From the NCBI GenBank assembly GCA_018367495.1, contig JAGZGB010000003.1:1-46724 (forward strand): a stretch of DNA of 46,724 nt. The letters run 5' to 3'. Below, piece by piece: positions 24,568 to 34,221 of the stretch; the first letter of the stretch is position 1, and each line of letters begins with the position of its first letter. This stretch comes from Veillonella sp. GTDB lineage: Bacteria; Bacillota_C; Negativicutes; Veillonellales; Veillonellaceae. The notes under the pieces are model-generated. The model was not told where the DNA came from and made no database searches. It saw only the letters and a program-made list of their open reading frames with translations. The translations under genes and the position numbers were made by a program.

Positions 24568-24614
24568 TGGCACGTTGCTCAAGGGGAATTCCTTCTGGGC
24601 AACGGCCATTTTTC
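24568..24614 (+). terminator. Terminator or attenuator between secA and prfB
   Basis: TGGC-A-CGTTGC pairs with GCAACG-GCCA (one bulged A) and the stem is followed by ATTTTTCTATTTT. It lies in the 121-base gap before prfB. No clear promoter is seen after it, so partial read-through into prfB is possible. Confidence 0.7.
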
Positions 24615-24678
24615 TATTTTATTAAGGTGAAAGTTTATCGATGTAATAAGCTAATAGGTTAAAGGTGGTGAACATAAA

Positions 24679-25786
24679 TTGTTAGAAGATTTAAAACCAA
24701 TTATTTCTAATCTAGAAGAACGTATTTATGGAATGAGGGATTCACTTTAACATTGCTCAGAAGGAAGATCGAATTTTTACACTAGATGTACAAATGAGCG
24801 ATCCCACATTTTGGGATGATCCAGATAAGGCTCGTGAGATTTCTCAAGAAGCCACACAATTAAAGAATGCTGTAGAAAGTTATAAACAACTTGTTAGTGA
24901 TATTGAAGATGCTAATGTAATGCTTGAAATGGCAATAGAGGAAGATGACCGCTCTCTGGAAGGAGAGATAAAGGATTATGTCCACCAAATAGATGAAACA
25001 GTAGAAAAACAAGAGGTTCTTTTGTTGCTTAGTGGTGAGTATGATGCTAATAATGCGATTTTAACATTCCATTCTGGAGCAGGTGGTACAGAAGCACAAG
25101 ATTGGTGCTCCATGTTAATTCGCATGTACTTGCGTTGGGCTGAAAAAACAGGTTTCTCTATTGAGTTGATGGATGAACAACCAGGTGATGAGGCGGGTAC
25201 AAAGTCTGCTACATTTTTAATTAAAGGTGAAAATGCTTTTGGTTATTTAAAATCTGAAAAAGGTGTACATCGCCTTGTACGTATATCACCATTTGATGCC
25301 GCTGCACGTCGTCATACATCTTTTGCAGCTGTTGATGTAATGCCAGAGATTGACGATACAGTAGAAATTAATATTGATATGAAGGATGTACAGGTAGATA
25401 CGTATCGAGCCAGCGGAGCTGGTGGTCAGCATATTAATAAAACTGATTCTGCCGTACGTATGACACATAGACCAACAGGTATCGTAGTTCAATGTCAAAC
25501 GCAACGTTCTCAAATGCAAAATAGGGAACAAGCTCTACGTTTATTGCGCGCTAAATTATTTGAATTAGAATTAGAAAAACAAGCAGAGCTTAAAGAACAA
25601 ATTGGTGGCACATATCAAGCGATTGAGTGGGGGAGTCAAATTCGCTCCTACGTATTCCATCCTTATAATCTCGTTAAGGATCATCGTACAGGGGTTGAAA
25701 CAGGGAATGTACAATCCGTTATGGATGGTAATTTAGATCAATTTATGGAAGGTTTCTTGAAAAAAGAAGCAAATTTAACAATTTAG
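24679..25786 (+). CDS. prfB: Peptide chain release factor 2 (programmed +1 frameshift)
   Basis: RF2 terminates translation at UGA and UAA. The gene is split over two frames: 24679-24747 (TTG start after AAAGGTGG, 23 codons) and 24749-25786, giving 368 residues, the family's normal length. At the junction the frame reads ATG AGG GAT TCA CTT TAA C; slipping one base on CTT continues as AAC (Asn) into NIAQKEDRIF. Downstream are the RF2 specificity motif SPF (RISPFDAAARR) and the catalytic GGQ (GAGGQHINKTDSAVR). The classical autoregulatory site is CTT TGA C; here the stop is TAA. The internal Shine-Dalgarno-like GAGGGA lies 4-5 bases from CTT, slightly farther than in E. coli. Confidence 0.95.
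24736..24751 (+). promoter_or_regulatory. prfB +1 programmed frameshift site
   Basis: The slippery CTT is at 24745-24747, the in-frame TAA stop at 24748-24750 and the following C at 24751. An upstream GAGGGA (24735-24740) could pair with 16S rRNA to push the ribosome forward. Use of TAA means RF1 could also terminate here. Confidence 0.85.
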
Positions 25787-25794
25787 GAGTTCCT

Positions 25795-26490
25795 ATGAAA
25801 AAGTTTTTACTATTCCTATTAGTGCTGATTATTGCTTTGGCAGCAGCAACTCAATTTTTATTACCTTCTTATATAAGCTCGCGTATCGAAAAACAGCTAA
25901 ATGATTCTTTAAAACCATCTGCTCAAACTGTAAATGTTGAGTCTCAACCGGGCTTTAAACTGTTATATGGTGAAGCTGATCGTGTATATGGATCTTTAGA
26001 TGATGTAAAACTCGGTAAATTGAATTTTGCAAACTTCAAATATGATGCATCCAAAATTCTTATTAATCCAATTTCTCTATTGGCAAGCCAAGAAATTGAT
26101 GTTGTCAGTGTAGGAAATTCTAGTATTGATGGTACAGTGACTAATGAAGATTTAGCAACATTTTTAGGTACTCAAGCGGGCAGTGAAATTCAAGATGTAC
26201 AAGTAAATATTAGTAAAGACAATATTAGTTTAACTGGCAAGATGAATGTAGGGATGGTATTTAAAGGGTCTGTTAAATTAGATGGTAATTTAGAATTAAA
26301 AGATAATACTTTATTATTTGCACCTAAAAAGTTCACCATTAATGGTGCTACAATTCCAGGCTTAACATCTAATGTATTAGAGGCAACTGAAATTTATAAT
26401 TTCAATAACTTCCCAATTCCTGTAAAAGCTGAAAGCTTAACTATTGATAATGGTGAAATTCACATTAAAGTTAAACCAGTGCTTAACTAG
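25795..26490 (+). CDS. LmeA-like DUF2993 family protein
   Basis: Secreted or membrane-anchored protein of 231 residues. Residues about 3-22 form a hydrophobic signal/anchor. The remainder is a beta-rich elongated domain with repeated short strands (YGEADRVYGSLDDVKLGKL, VGNSSIDGTVTNEDLATFLG, LLFAPKKFTINGATIP), typical of the DUF2993 or LmeA family, a lipid-binding tubular fold; the mycobacterial member acts in mannan synthesis. GGAG precedes the ATG 8 bases after prfB. It shares this envelope cluster with DUF5693 and csaB, so a role in envelope lipid or polymer handling is plausible but not shown. Confidence 0.75.
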   Translation: MKKFLLFLLVLIIALAAATQFLLPSYISSRIEKQLNDSLKPSAQTVNVESQPGFKLLYGEADRVYGSLDDVKLGKLNFANFKYDASKILINPISLLASQEIDVVSVGNSSIDGTVTNEDLATFLGTQAGSEIQDVQVNISKDNISLTGKMNVGMVFKGSVKLDGNLELKDNTLLFAPKKFTINGATIPGLTSNVLEATEIYNFNNFPIPVKAESLTIDNGEIHIKVKPVLN

Positions 26491-26502
26491 AAAGGATTTG
26501 TC

Positions 26503-28545
26503 GTGAATCATCGGAACACCCAAAAAAGTAAGTACTCTTGGATTCTTATATTATGTATTATTGTAGGACTTGTATCCTCTTTATACTTAGTATTTGAACG
26601 CCATCAGATAGAAAAGTCTCAAAACCATATAGAGAATATCGTAGATTATGATGCTGTTTTACGAGCTAATGCATTTGAAAAGCGTAGTCAGCAAGAGGCT
26701 TTTGATGCACTTCGTAATGCAGGTGTAACAGCATTTGCTATTTATGATCGCACCTTAGAAAAAGCGAAAGATGCAGGTCAAGTTAAGGTATTAACCTCCG
26801 AAGAAATGGATTCTGTTCGTGTCAATGGCGCATCCGTTAAACACGGTGCAACTTATGTAGCTTTAATTTCTGGTAAAGAAGGCTATTATAAAGAGATTCG
26901 CGAGGATTTATATCATCGTATTGGTAAAGATAAAGTTAAAGAGCTTAATACTAGTATTGGTCCAGTTCTTGAACTATATGGTGCCACTGCAGATAGTTAT
27001 TTAAAAATGAATCTTGGCATTTCCAAGTTACAAGCACAAGAAGTTGCTAATCGTGGGTTTAATATTATTGTTCGTCCTACAAATTATAGAAATGTAACGT
27101 CTGAAGACCTTCAATATGTATTTAAGCGCCTTGAAGGAATTCCACATGTAACTGGCATGATTTTTGCTGGGAAAGAGTCTCTTGGTGCACCTAATTTAAC
27201 AGATGAGACTTTAGAACTTTTACATAAAAATCACATTCCTTTAGTTGGTATCGAAGCTGTTAACCAGCTACAATACGAGCCACAACAAGGTTTTTTGGAA
27301 ATGTCTGCTAAGGAAAACTATAGTGTGGGCCGTGTATATACAATTGCTAAGGATGAATTAAAGAAAATTACGCCTGAAGAGGCATCACAACGTTTCTATA
27401 TTAGTGATATGGAACGGAATATTCGTTTCAATTTATTCCCTATGTATGAAACAGGTGTAAATAATGAAACAGTATTACAAACTACCATTAACTATATTGG
27501 TATGACTACTGAAAAATTATCTACAAAAGGTTATGAATTTGGTCCTGCTGATATTTATCCAGCATATACACCTAATCCATTGTTAGTAGTTCTTACTATG
27601 ATAGGTGCTATTGCACTTTTCGTTTACGTTGGTCAAATGCTAATTCCAATGAGTAAACATACACAATTGGTAGCATTTTTCGGCATTTCATTACTATCTA
27701 TTGTATTGTTCATCATTACAAGTGGCACACTGATTACTCAAATTTGGGCATTATCTAGTGCTATCATGGCTCCTGTAGGTGCTATGATTCGTCTCATGGA
27801 AGAGTGGCGTCGTTATGATGGGGCTCGTCCATTAGGCGCTGTTAAATCCACATTACTTGCATTGCTATACCTTGTGATTGCTGCATTGTTTGCGGCTATA
27901 GGAGGTATGTATGTAGCATCCTTATTAGGTAATACAAAATTCTTTATGGAGTTTGCTATCTTTAGAGGTGTTAAATTAACCTTTGTATTGCCAATCATTC
28001 TTGTAATGATTGCATACTTACAACGCTTCCCACTTTGGAAAGGTCGTATGATTAACTCTAAAGAAGAAGCAAAGAAATTTGTAGTTGAATTTTTAACAAT
28101 GGATGTTAAATTTTACGTATTCTTTGTAATGGCTGCTCTTGGTGGTGTAGCTTGGGTATTCGTAGGTCGTAGCGGTCATACTGCAGGTGTTCCTGTGCCA
28201 GGTTTTGAACTTATGCTACGTCGATTCCTAGAAAATACAATGTATGCAAGGCCTAGAGAAAAAGAGTTTATTATTGGACATCCTGCGTTAATGTTGGCTA
28301 CATTTGCATTCTTACGTAAATGGCCTACTGTGATCCATTTTTTATTAACTATTGCTGGTGTTATCGGTATAGCTTCTATGGTCGAAACATTCTGTCACAT
28401 TAGAACTCCTGTGTTCATGTCTATTAGTCGTGGATATGATGGTTTATTAATTGGTGTGCTCTTAGGTTTGCTTCTTATCATTGCTGTACGTTTTATGATG
28501 TATGTAACACAATGGTTCCAAGCTCGGGAGGTTGACCATGAGTAA
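26503..28545 (+). CDS. DUF5693 family integral membrane protein
   Basis: Large membrane protein of 680 residues, GTG start with AAAGGA upstream. There is one N-terminal transmembrane segment (about 11-30), a soluble domain of about 320 residues that lies outside the cytoplasm if that segment is a signal anchor, then roughly eight to ten hydrophobic segments from about 360 to 675. In Firmicutes this family is regularly found next to csaB, as here (8-base overlap). Biochemical function is unknown; a part in polymer modification or lipid-linked precursor handling is inferred from the neighbourhood only. Confidence 0.8.
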   Translation: MNHRNTQKSKYSWILILCIIVGLVSSLYLVFERHQIEKSQNHIENIVDYDAVLRANAFEKRSQQEAFDALRNAGVTAFAIYDRTLEKAKDAGQVKVLTSEEMDSVRVNGASVKHGATYVALISGKEGYYKEIREDLYHRIGKDKVKELNTSIGPVLELYGATADSYLKMNLGISKLQAQEVANRGFNIIVRPTNYRNVTSEDLQYVFKRLEGIPHVTGMIFAGKESLGAPNLTDETLELLHKNHIPLVGIEAVNQLQYEPQQGFLEMSAKENYSVGRVYTIAKDELKKITPEEASQRFYISDMERNIRFNLFPMYETGVNNETVLQTTINYIGMTTEKLSTKGYEFGPADIYPAYTPNPLLVVLTMIGAIALFVYVGQMLIPMSKHTQLVAFFGISLLSIVLFIITSGTLITQIWALSSAIMAPVGAMIRLMEEWRRYDGARPLGAVKSTLLALLYLVIAALFAAIGGMYVASLLGNTKFFMEFAIFRGVKLTFVLPIILVMIAYLQRFPLWKGRMINSKEEAKKFVVEFLTMDVKFYVFFVMAALGGVAWVFVGRSGHTAGVPVPGFELMLRRFLENTMYARPREKEFIIGHPALMLATFAFLRKWPTVIHFLLTIAGVIGIASMVETFCHIRTPVFMSISRGYDGLLIGVLLGLLLIIAVRFMMYVTQWFQAREVDHE

Positions 28546-29638
28546 TATTGTTATCTCTGGTTATTATGGCTTTGGTAATGCTGGTGATGAAGCAATGCTT
28601 TGTGCTATTATTGATGCCATTCGTAAAGAGGAAGCAGATGCGCATATTACTGTTATTTCTGGTAATCCTACAGAGACGAGCAAAAAGCACAACATTCATG
28701 CGGTGGGAACCTTTTCTGCATTCGGTATTCTTAAGGCTATTTCAAATTCTGATTTAGTGATTAGTGGTGGAGGTAGTCTTTTACAAGATGCTACTAGTAT
28801 TCGCAATACATATTACTACTTAAGTATTATGGCTTTAGCAAAAATGATGGGAAAAAAGGTGATGCTGTACTCACAAGGTATTGGACCTTTAAATCGCCCT
28901 TCTACAAGGAAAGCTGTTAGCTTTGTTTTACGTTTTGTGGATACTATAACGGTTCGTGATTCTATTTCTAAATCTGAATTAGATTCTTTAGGAATTGAAG
29001 ATGTAGAGGTTACGGCTGATGCTGTGTTAGCCATGCAACCAGCTGATTTGTCTATTGGTGAACGCATTCTAGACGGCTATACATCAAAGCTACCTATATC
29101 TACAGAAGCTCCAAAACGAATCGGAGTAGCTGTTCGTAGTTGGAAAGCTGATACAGAATACCGTGAATCACTAGCCAATGTGTTAAGTCGACTGCAAGAA
29201 CAGGATAATGTAGAGATTATATTTATTCCTATGTCTCATCCAGAGGATACGAAAGAAGCTAAAATTATTGCTAGTTATATGCCAAAAGGAGCTATTGTTC
29301 TTGAAGGACCATTCTCTACAGAGGAACAAGTATCCTTGTCCGGTAATGTAGACCTTATGATTGGCATACGTCTTCATGCATTAGTATTTAGCTCTTTAAT
29401 GGAGAAACCTGTAATTGGTATTTCCTACGATCCTAAAATTACTAGTTTCTTACATATGATTGGTCAAGAACCAATCGGTACAATGACTCATCTTAGAGAA
29501 GAGGCTTTATATCAACGATGTCATAAGCTTTTAAATTCAAGAGAAGAGTACCAAGCATCTTATGATCGTATTGAAGCATTGCGTGTTAATTCTCAACGCA
29601 ATGCAGAAATCGCTATTTCATTACTTAAAAATTATTAA
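28538..29638 (+). CDS. csaB: Polysaccharide pyruvyl transferase CsaB
   Basis: Adds a pyruvate ketal from phosphoenolpyruvate to a cell-wall polysaccharide; in Bacillus this makes the ligand for SLH domains. The 366-residue protein starts MSNIVISGYYGFGNAGDEAML, the CsaB hallmark, with ISGGGSLLQDATSIRN, YSQGIGPL, TVRDSISKSEL and GIRLHALVFSSL following. The start is ATG 28538, 6 bases after GGGAGG, overlapping the end of the DUF5693 gene; a TTG two codons earlier is less likely. Confidence 0.92.
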   Translation: MSNIVISGYYGFGNAGDEAMLCAIIDAIRKEEADAHITVISGNPTETSKKHNIHAVGTFSAFGILKAISNSDLVISGGGSLLQDATSIRNTYYYLSIMALAKMMGKKVMLYSQGIGPLNRPSTRKAVSFVLRFVDTITVRDSISKSELDSLGIEDVEVTADAVLAMQPADLSIGERILDGYTSKLPISTEAPKRIGVAVRSWKADTEYRESLANVLSRLQEQDNVEIIFIPMSHPEDTKEAKIIASYMPKGAIVLEGPFSTEEQVSLSGNVDLMIGIRLHALVFSSLMEKPVIGISYDPKITSFLHMIGQEPIGTMTHLREEALYQRCHKLLNSREEYQASYDRIEALRVNSQRNAEIAISLLKNY

Positions 29639-29671
29639 TATATTGGATCTGATCCAGAAAGTGAGGTCTCT

Positions 29672-30508
29672 ATGGCTACATTAACACAAGATGTTAAACA
29701 ACTAGTTCAAGAGAAGGCAAAAGCTATTCGCGTTAGTATTGTTCAGTCTGTAACGGCAGCGAAATCCGGTCACCCAGGTGGTTCTCTATCCATCGCCGAT
29801 GTGATGGCCTTGTTGTACTATGTAGAAATGAATGTAGATCCAGCAAATCCAAAAGCTCTTAATAGAGATCGCTTTGTTCTTTCTAAAGGTCATGCAGCGC
29901 CTGCATTATATGCTACATTGGCTGAAAAAGATTATTTCCCTAAAGAGGAACTTTTGAATTTACGTAAAATTGACCATATGTTACAAGGTCATCCTGATAT
30001 GAAACATACACCAGGTGTTGATATGTCCACAGGTTCCTTAGGTCAAGGTATCTCTGCAGCATGCGGCATGGCATTGGCAGGTAAAATAGACAATGCAGAT
30101 TACCGTGTTTATTCCATTCTTGGTGATGGTGAACTTGAAGAAGGTCAAGTATGGGAAGCTGCTATGTTTGCTGGTCATTACAAACTCAATAACCTAACTG
30201 CTTTTATCGACTTTAATGGTCTTCAAATTGATGGGGATATTACTAAAGTTCTTTCTCCATTGCCTATTCCTGAGAAATTTAAAGCTTTTAACTGGAATGT
30301 TATTGAAGTGAATGGTCATGATCTTGATGAACTTCATAATGCTATTGAAGCAGCTAAAGCCTTCACAGCTGGTCCAACTTGTATTGTAATGCATACTATA
30401 AAAGGTAAGGGCGTTGAAGAAATGGAAGGCCAAGCAGGTTGGCATGGTAAAGCACCAAGCGCTGAGCAAGGTGTAGCCTTTGTTAATGAAATTATGGGGG
30501 TACAATAA
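29672..30508 (+). CDS. Transketolase, N-terminal (thiamine diphosphate-binding) subunit
   Basis: First half of a split transketolase, 278 residues. It carries SGHPGGSLSIADVMALLYY, LSKGHAAPALYA, and the thiamine diphosphate/magnesium motif GDGELEEGQ at 151-159. Together with the next gene it makes the full catalytic unit for two-carbon transfer in the non-oxidative pentose phosphate pathway. GAGG precedes the ATG. Its stop overlaps the start of the C-terminal subunit by one base, which would keep the subunits in step. Split transketolases are common in Firmicutes and archaea. Confidence 0.95.
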   Translation: MATLTQDVKQLVQEKAKAIRVSIVQSVTAAKSGHPGGSLSIADVMALLYYVEMNVDPANPKALNRDRFVLSKGHAAPALYATLAEKDYFPKEELLNLRKIDHMLQGHPDMKHTPGVDMSTGSLGQGISAACGMALAGKIDNADYRVYSILGDGELEEGQVWEAAMFAGHYKLNNLTAFIDFNGLQIDGDITKVLSPLPIPEKFKAFNWNVIEVNGHDLDELHNAIEAAKAFTAGPTCIVMHTIKGKGVEEMEGQAGWHGKAPSAEQGVAFVNEIMGVQ

Positions 30509-31440
30509 TGGGTAAAGCAACACGTGAAGCATATGGTAATGCGTTAGCTCGCATTGGTAAAGAAAATACAAATATTATCGTATTAGATGCAGATTTATCA
30601 AAATCTACTAAAACTGATACATTTAAAAATGTTTGCCCTGAACGTTTCTTTAATGTAGGTATTGCAGAACAAAATTTAATTTCTGTTGGTGCTGGTCTTG
30701 CAGCAGCTGGTAAAATTCCATTTGTTTCTTCCTTTGCAATGTTTGCAACAGGTCGTGCATTTGAACAAATTCGCAATGCAGTATGTTATCCAAAATTAAA
30801 TGTAAAAGTTTGTGCTACACATGCTGGTATTACAGTAGGTGAAGATGGTGCTACACATCAAAGTTTGGAAGACATTTCTTGTATGCGTACATTGCCTAAT
30901 ATGACTGTAGTAGTACCTGCAGATGAACGTGAAACAGAATCAGTAGTTGAATGGGCTGCATCTTATAAGGGCCCTGTATACGTTCGTTTGGGCCGTGCGG
31001 GTGTAGATGATGTAACATCCGAAGGTTATACATTTGTACCTGGCCAATCTACTACATTGGTAGATGGTTCTGATGTAACAATCATCGCTTGTGGTGCTTT
31101 GGTTGGACCTGCTGTTGAGGCAGCTAAAACATTATCTGAATCCAATGTATCTGCACGCGTTATTAATATGGCATCTATCAAGCCTATCGATGTAGATGCA
31201 ATTGTAAAAGCAGCTACTGAAACAGGTGCTATCGTAACAGCAGAAGAACATAATATCATTGGTGGTCTAGGTTCTGCTGTGTCTGAAGTTGTTGTTGCTA
31301 ATAAGCCTGTTCCTATGGAATTCGTTGGTGTCCAAGATACATTTGGGGAGAGTGGTACGCCAAAAGAATTAATGACTAAATATGGCTTAACAGCAAAAGA
31401 CATTGTAGAAGCAGTAAAACGTGTAATCACTCGTAAATAA
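30508..31440 (+). CDS. Transketolase, C-terminal (pyrimidine-binding) subunit
   Basis: Second half of the split transketolase, 310 residues. The pyrimidine-binding domain has VGIAEQNLISVGAGLAAAGKIPF with catalytic Glu54, then THAGITVGEDGATHQSLEDI and a C-terminal domain with VTAEEHNIIGGLGSAV. A 1-deoxyxylulose-phosphate synthase is one continuous chain, so a fragment of that enzyme is ruled out by the N-terminal partner and the start. One-base TAATG overlap with the preceding gene. Confidence 0.95.
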   Translation: MGKATREAYGNALARIGKENTNIIVLDADLSKSTKTDTFKNVCPERFFNVGIAEQNLISVGAGLAAAGKIPFVSSFAMFATGRAFEQIRNAVCYPKLNVKVCATHAGITVGEDGATHQSLEDISCMRTLPNMTVVVPADERETESVVEWAASYKGPVYVRLGRAGVDDVTSEGYTFVPGQSTTLVDGSDVTIIACGALVGPAVEAAKTLSESNVSARVINMASIKPIDVDAIVKAATETGAIVTAEEHNIIGGLGSAVSEVVVANKPVPMEFVGVQDTFGESGTPKELMTKYGLTAKDIVEAVKRVITRK

Positions 31441-31454
31441 TCAAAGGGGATCCC

Positions 31455-32141
31455 ATGATTGAATTTAAGAATGTTAGTAAAGTCTATGATAATGGTTCTG
31501 TTGCATTAGACGATGTGTGTTTAACTATAAATGAGGGTGAATTTGTCCTCATTTGTGGTCACAGCGGTGCAGGGAAATCAACTCTATTCAAATTATTGAC
31601 TCATGAAGTAGTACCTGATTCTGGTACGGTCATTGTTGATAATTTTGATGTTACGCGTCTAAAGCGTAGTAAAATTCCAAAATTACGTAGAAAACTTGGT
31701 GTTGTATTCCAAGATTTCCGTTTATTACCAAATAAAACGGTATCAGAAAATATTGCCTTTGCTCTTGAAGTAATTGAAGAGAAACCAAAGATAATTAAGG
31801 AAAAGGTAAGTCATGTTTTAGAACTTGTCGGTTTGACCGATAAAGCAAATGATTTACCAGAGGATTTATCTGGTGGTGAACAACAACGTGTTGCTATTGC
31901 CCGCGCTATTGTAAACCGACCATCTGTACTCATTGCTGATGAACCAACTGGTAACCTAGATCCTGATACAAGTAAAGGTATTGTAGATTTGTTTAAGCAT
32001 ATCAATAATTTTGGCACAACTGTTATTATGGTTACCCATAATATGGATCTTGTTTCGTATTTAAATAAACGTGTTATTCGTCTTAAAGATGGTCGCGTTC
32101 AAAGTGATAATATGAGAGGTGCAGAAATTAATGAAGCCTAG
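31455..32141 (+). CDS. ftsE: Cell division ATP-binding protein FtsE
   Basis: ABC-type ATPase of the FtsEX complex, 228 residues. Walker A is GHSGAGKST at 35-43, the Q-loop region reads [17 protein letters not shown] (characteristic of FtsE), the signature is LSGGEQQR and Walker B is [12 protein letters not shown]. FtsEX transmits ATP hydrolysis to envelope hydrolases at the septum instead of transporting a solute. GGGGA precedes the ATG. It overlaps ftsX by 11 bases and is followed by an M23 peptidase gene, the likely output of the complex. Confidence 0.95.
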   Translation: MIEFKNVSKVYDNGSVALDDVCLTINEGEFVLICGHSGAGKSTLFKLLTHEVVPDSGTVIVDNFDVTRLKRSKIPKLRRKLGVVFQDFRLLPNKTVSENIAFALEVIEEKPKIIKEKVSHVLELVGLTDKANDLPEDLSGGEQQRVAIARAIVNRPSVLIADEPTGNLDPDTSKGIVDLFKHINNFGTTVIMVTHNMDLVSYLNKRVIRLKDGRVQSDNMRGAEINEA

Positions 32142-33018
32142 AACATTGAAATACTTTTTTAAAGAAGCCCTCAAATCTATGAAACGTAACGGTCTTATGA
32201 CGTTAGCATCTATTTCCACAGTGGCTTTATCTCTATTTATGCTTGGTGTTTTCCTATGCGGTGTTATCAACTTAAATAACATGGCATCTAGCTTAGAAAA
32301 CCAAGTTCAATTGAGCATTTACTTAAAAGATGGTTTAACAACTGACCAAATAATGGCGGTAGGCAAGCAAATTAAAGCTATACCAAATCTTAAGCATTTA
32401 GAGTTTGTTAATAAAGAGCAAGCAATGAAGGAATTCAAAGCTCGCCTTGGGGATCAACAACAATTAGTAAATGCCTTAGGTGATGTAAATCCATTGCCAA
32501 ATTCTTATGTATTAACCTTTGATAATCCTAGTGATGTTAAGGCTACAGCTAAATTAGCTACTACATTCCAAGGTGTTGAAAGTACACATTATGGTCAAGA
32601 TATTGTGGAAGAACTCTTCCGTATAACTCAAGTTATCAGAATTGGTGGTATCGTATTAATCGCATTCTTAGCAGCAGCTACATTATTTATCATTTCTAAT
32701 ACAATTCGCTTGACTGTATTCGCCCGTCGTAAGGAAATTGCTATCATGAAATATGTTGGTGCAACCAACGGCTTTATCCGTTGGCCATTCTTAATTGAAG
32801 GTATGTTATTGGGCTTAGTTGGGGCTATTATTGCCGTACTTTGTGTAGGTGAGTTTTATCATTTCATTACCATGGAAGTATCTGAGTCTTTAGCATTTTT
32901 CCCATTAGTACCAATGTTCCCATTCTTCTATGATGTGGCTATCTATATTTTAGGTGGCGGTATTATAGTCGGTGCTATTGGTAGTACAATTTCTTTAAAA
33001 CAATACATGAAGGTGTAA
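32131..33018 (+). CDS. ftsX: Cell division protein FtsX
   Basis: Membrane partner of FtsE, 295 residues from ATG 32131 ([10 protein letters not shown]); an in-frame GTG at 32119 is less likely. It has one transmembrane segment near 25-45, an extracytoplasmic domain (about 50-165; QVQLSIYLKDGLTTDQI), and three more segments near 175-195, 225-250 and 265-285, the FtsX/MacB layout. The ARRKEIAIMKYVGATNGFIRWPF loop is the FtsE contact region. The stop overlaps the next gene's first possible ATG. Confidence 0.94.
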   Translation: MKPRTLKYFFKEALKSMKRNGLMTLASISTVALSLFMLGVFLCGVINLNNMASSLENQVQLSIYLKDGLTTDQIMAVGKQIKAIPNLKHLEFVNKEQAMKEFKARLGDQQQLVNALGDVNPLPNSYVLTFDNPSDVKATAKLATTFQGVESTHYGQDIVEELFRITQVIRIGGIVLIAFLAAATLFIISNTIRLTVFARRKEIAIMKYVGATNGFIRWPFLIEGMLLGLVGAIIAVLCVGEFYHFITMEVSESLAFFPLVPMFPFFYDVAIYILGGGIIVGAIGSTISLKQYMKV

Positions 33019-33023
33019 TGTTT

Positions 33024-34220
33024 ATGAAATATAACACAATCAAATCCCGATTCGTGGCAACAATTTTAACAGGTATAGTAGTACTGGGAACACCACTATA
33101 TATTGCTGCAGAAGATGAGGATTTAACGAATCAATTAGATTCGATTCAACAACAAGTTAATCAACAAAACTCTATTAAAGCTGATGCTGAAACTGTCATT
33201 GTAAGTGTATCTGAACAGTTGAGACAAATTGAAGAGCAATTGCGTCAAGCTCAACAACAGTTAGAGTCTATTCAACAGCAACGTGTAACCGTTGAAAATG
33301 ATATTACTGTAAATGAAAAGTTATTAGCAGAAGCACAAAAACGTTTAGAAGGACGTGAGTCCGTATTTTATAAGCGTGTACGTGATATTTATATCAATGG
33401 TCGTCTAAGTTATTTAGATGTTGTTATTGGTTCTAAAGACTTTAGTGATTTTGCAAATCGACTAGAGATTTTAAAGCGCATTATTGATTCTGACATTAAA
33501 TTAATCGATGAAATCAAAAAAGAGCGTGCTGAAATTACTGCACGTAAGCAAGCTCTTGAACAATCTCGAGCTAAATTAGTGGAGCTTGAAAAGGCAGCGG
33601 TAGCTAAACAAGCTGAAATCGAACAAAAGAAGAAAGAGCGGGAAGTCGTTCTTCAAAAAGCACAAAATGATCGTGCCACTGCAATGCAAGCTGTGGAAGA
33701 ACTTAATGCTTCTTCCGCTCAAATTACTGCACTATTAAAAGCACGTCAAGCTGAACGTGCAGCGGCTCGCGCTGCTGCAGAAGCGGCGGCCGCAGCAGCT
33801 CAACAGTCTGCACCAAGCTACTCTTGGGTGCAAGGTTCTGGTCAACTTGGGTGGCCTGTAAGTGGTGAAATTACTTCACCATATGGTTATCGGACACATC
33901 CAATTTGGGGCACAACAATTTACCATTCTGGTATAGATATTGGTGTTGATGAAGGTACACCTGTTCATGCTGCTGATGGTGGTACTGTTGTTTGGTCTGG
34001 TTGGATGGGCGGCTATGGGTACGCCGTAGTTATCGACCATGGTAATGGTATGTCTACCCTTTATGGCCATAATTCTGAGCTTGCTGTTTCTGAAGGACAA
34101 GATGTATCTAAAGGTCAAGTTATTGCCTATGCTGGTAGCACTGGGAATAGTACTGGACCACACGTACATTTTGAAGTTCGTATAAGTGGGGATCCTGTGG
34201 ATCCTATGGGATATTTATAA
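33024..34220 (+). CDS. M23 family murein endopeptidase with coiled coil (EnvC/PcsB-like)
   Basis: Predicted FtsEX-controlled wall hydrolase, 398 residues. ATG 33024 is preferred because AAGGTG lies 8 bases upstream; ATG 33018 is only 2 bases away from it. There is a signal peptide (about 10-30), a long coiled coil (about 35-245, rich in Gln, Glu and Lys), an Ala-rich hinge, then an M23/LytM domain. The zinc ligands are visible in HSGIDIG and HVHFE, so unlike E. coli EnvC the domain looks catalytically competent. Its place right after ftsEX mirrors the FtsEX-EnvC or FtsEX-PcsB partnership. Confidence 0.92.
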   Translation: MKYNTIKSRFVATILTGIVVLGTPLYIAAEDEDLTNQLDSIQQQVNQQNSIKADAETVIVSVSEQLRQIEEQLRQAQQQLESIQQQRVTVENDITVNEKLLAEAQKRLEGRESVFYKRVRDIYINGRLSYLDVVIGSKDFSDFANRLEILKRIIDSDIKLIDEIKKERAEITARKQALEQSRAKLVELEKAAVAKQAEIEQKKKEREVVLQKAQNDRATAMQAVEELNASSAQITALLKARQAERAAARAAAEAAAAAAQQSAPSYSWVQGSGQLGWPVSGEITSPYGYRTHPIWGTTIYHSGIDIGVDEGTPVHAADGGTVVWSGWMGGYGYAVVIDHGNGMSTLYGHNSELAVSEGQDVSKGQVIAYAGSTGNSTGPHVHFEVRISGDPVDPMGYL

Positions 34221-34221
34221 T

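Noticed and set aside
24679..24750. prfB as a broken gene or sequencing error
   Set aside because: The junction falls exactly at the classical RF2 frameshift position (CTT stop C, with an upstream Shine-Dalgarno-like site), and both parts align with RF2, so programmed frameshifting is the better explanation.
31811..32282. Minus-strand open frames opposite ftsE and ftsX
   Set aside because: They are shadows of well-supported genes on the plus strand, with no binding sites and no recognisable domains.
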